DNA of 64,000 nt from NCBI RefSeq assembly GCF_021398735.1, contig NZ_CP090349.1, positions 1,928,501 to 1,992,500 on the forward strand, given 5' to 3'. This DNA comes from Methylobacterium oryzae (GTDB taxonomy: Bacteria > Pseudomonadota > Alphaproteobacteria > Rhizobiales > Beijerinckiaceae). Shown here one piece after another: positions 63,365-64,000 of this stretch. A model generated the notes under the pieces. The model saw only the letters and a program-made list of their open reading frames with translations, did not search any database and was not told the origin of the DNA. Made by a program: the position numbers and the translations under genes. Each line of letters opens with the position of its first letter. Within the stretch, counting starts at the first letter, position 1.

Positions 63365-63859
63365 TCAGGTCCCGGCCATCACGAGCGCCCAGAAGCGCTT
63401 GTACCGCGTCGTGGGTGCATCGACCCGGGCGATCCCGATCCTGCGGATTTGCGGGAGCAGCATGTTCTTGTTGTGCTCGGGGCTCGCCTTCCAGCGGGCG
63501 AGCACCTGTTCCAGGGTCTCGGAGCCGGCGCTGAGATTCTCGGCTGCCCAGGATCTCGCGAGACCGGCCGACGCCATGCGCGAGGTGAAGCTGCCGCCGG
63601 CATCGTGGCTGAGCTGGCCGCGGCGGGCGTTGTTGCCGGCCTGGAAGGCGGCCGCCTTCACGAGAGCCGGATCGACCACGACCGGGCTCAGGCCGTGCTG
63701 GACCCGGTAGGCCGAGATCGCCGCGGCGGCCGCGACCTCGTCGAGCACGGCGGTGTGCGTCGCGTTCTCGACAGAGGACTCGGGAAGGACCGAGAGACCG
63801 CCGCACCCGGTGAGGGCCAGCAGGAGGGCGGCGGCGATGGCGCGACTGAGTTTGGGCAC
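63365..63859 (-). CDS. CAP-domain (SCP/PR1-like) lipoprotein
   Basis: The product has 164 residues. A lipoprotein signal (MPKLSRAIAAALLLALTGC) gives a lipobox LTGC with Cys at about 19, so it is expected at the cell envelope. The CAP domain has ISAYRVQHGLSPVVVDPALVKAA, with the conserved N-x-x-R replaced by Y-R-V. HDAGGSFTSRM, AAENLSAGSE and WKASPEHNKNMLLP carry the cavity His and Glu residues. The function of bacterial CAP proteins is largely unknown. GTG 63859 is favoured because it starts the signal peptide; an in-frame GTG at 63973 adds 38 Arg-rich residues. Bases 63860-64000 show nothing else I can support. Confidence 0.8.
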   Translation of the reverse strand: MPKLSRAIAAALLLALTGCGGLSVLPESSVENATHTAVLDEVAAAAAISAYRVQHGLSPVVVDPALVKAAAFQAGNNARRGQLSHDAGGSFTSRMASAGLARSWAAENLSAGSETLEQVLARWKASPEHNKNMLLPQIRRIGIARVDAPTTRYKRFWALVMAGT

Positions 63860-64000
63860 GGTCCGGACGGCGTTGCGTGAGACGGGATCGCTTCCCTCCG
63901 GCGCGGTTGCGGCGAAAGCGCGGCGCGCGGCGCGCCGGCAGGATCCCGCCGACCGGCGTGGCGCCAGAGCCACGCCCGGCCGCGGATCAGGCCGCGAGTT

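Overview
The window is GC-rich alphaproteobacterial chromosome, most likely from a Methylobacterium-type member of the Rhizobiales (inference). The evidence is a type II photosynthetic reaction centre operon (pufQBALMC), bacteriochlorophyll chlorophyllide-a reductase (bchXYZ) and spirilloxanthin-type carotenoid genes next to strictly aerobic housekeeping genes. There is also a HWE-family histidine kinase and a split-subunit proton-translocating transhydrogenase. This fits an aerobic anoxygenic phototroph living on plants or in soil. I see no insertion sequence, prophage, CRISPR array or rRNA operon. Coding density is very high: no gene-free stretch exceeds 300 bases. The longest are about 280 bp at 5155-5433, 258 bp at 15923-16180, 250 bp at 54076-54325 and 246 bp at 52345-52590.

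Layout. 1-5154: the start of an adenine deaminase, ilvD, two SGNH hydrolases and GDP-L-fucose synthase. 5434-7035: a YadA-type surface adhesin with an unusual repeated N-terminal region. 7110-9835: crtI and crtB (phytoene desaturase and synthase) with a PpsR/CrtJ operator over the crtI start, then a 42-residue membrane protein. 9886-18794: hemC-phzF, a Tat-exported phosphoesterase, small envelope proteins, pccB, tRNA-Val, a SelT-like redox protein and a HWE histidine kinase.

18819-30127: eight genes on the minus strand, each overlapping the next by 4-13 bases (one junction can also be read as a 1-base overlap). They encode two glycosyltransferases, a glycosyltransferase-deacetylase fusion, a YejF-type double ATPase, a methyltransferase-like protein and the YejA/B/E transporter parts. 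I recognise no described pathway in this combination, and it is the best candidate here for an undescribed system.

30276-45061: a GT87 membrane glycosyltransferase and the photosynthesis cluster proper. crtC-crtD run leftward. crtE-crtF, then bchC-bchX-bchY-bchZ-pufQ-pufB-pufA-pufL-pufM-pufC, run rightward. PpsR palindromes (TGTC-N10-GACA) lie between crtD and crtE and before bchC. RNA hairpins bracket pufBA and close the operon. Together these genes make phytoene to lycopene (crtE, crtB, crtI), convert it towards spirilloxanthin (crtC, crtD, crtF), reduce chlorophyllide a to bacteriochlorophyll precursors (bchXYZ, bchC), and build LH1, the reaction centre and its tetrahaem cytochrome. The remaining bch genes and puhA are not in the window.

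45137-64000: a DUF3096 mini-protein, pyruvate phosphate dikinase, an L,D-transpeptidase with a MepK-like DUF882 endopeptidase, a sigma-54 activator, oligoendopeptidase F, a UbiB/ABC1 kinase, a small aa3-oxidase subunit IV-like protein, the pntAA-pntAB-pntB transhydrogenase with a clear terminator, recJ, and a CAP-domain lipoprotein.
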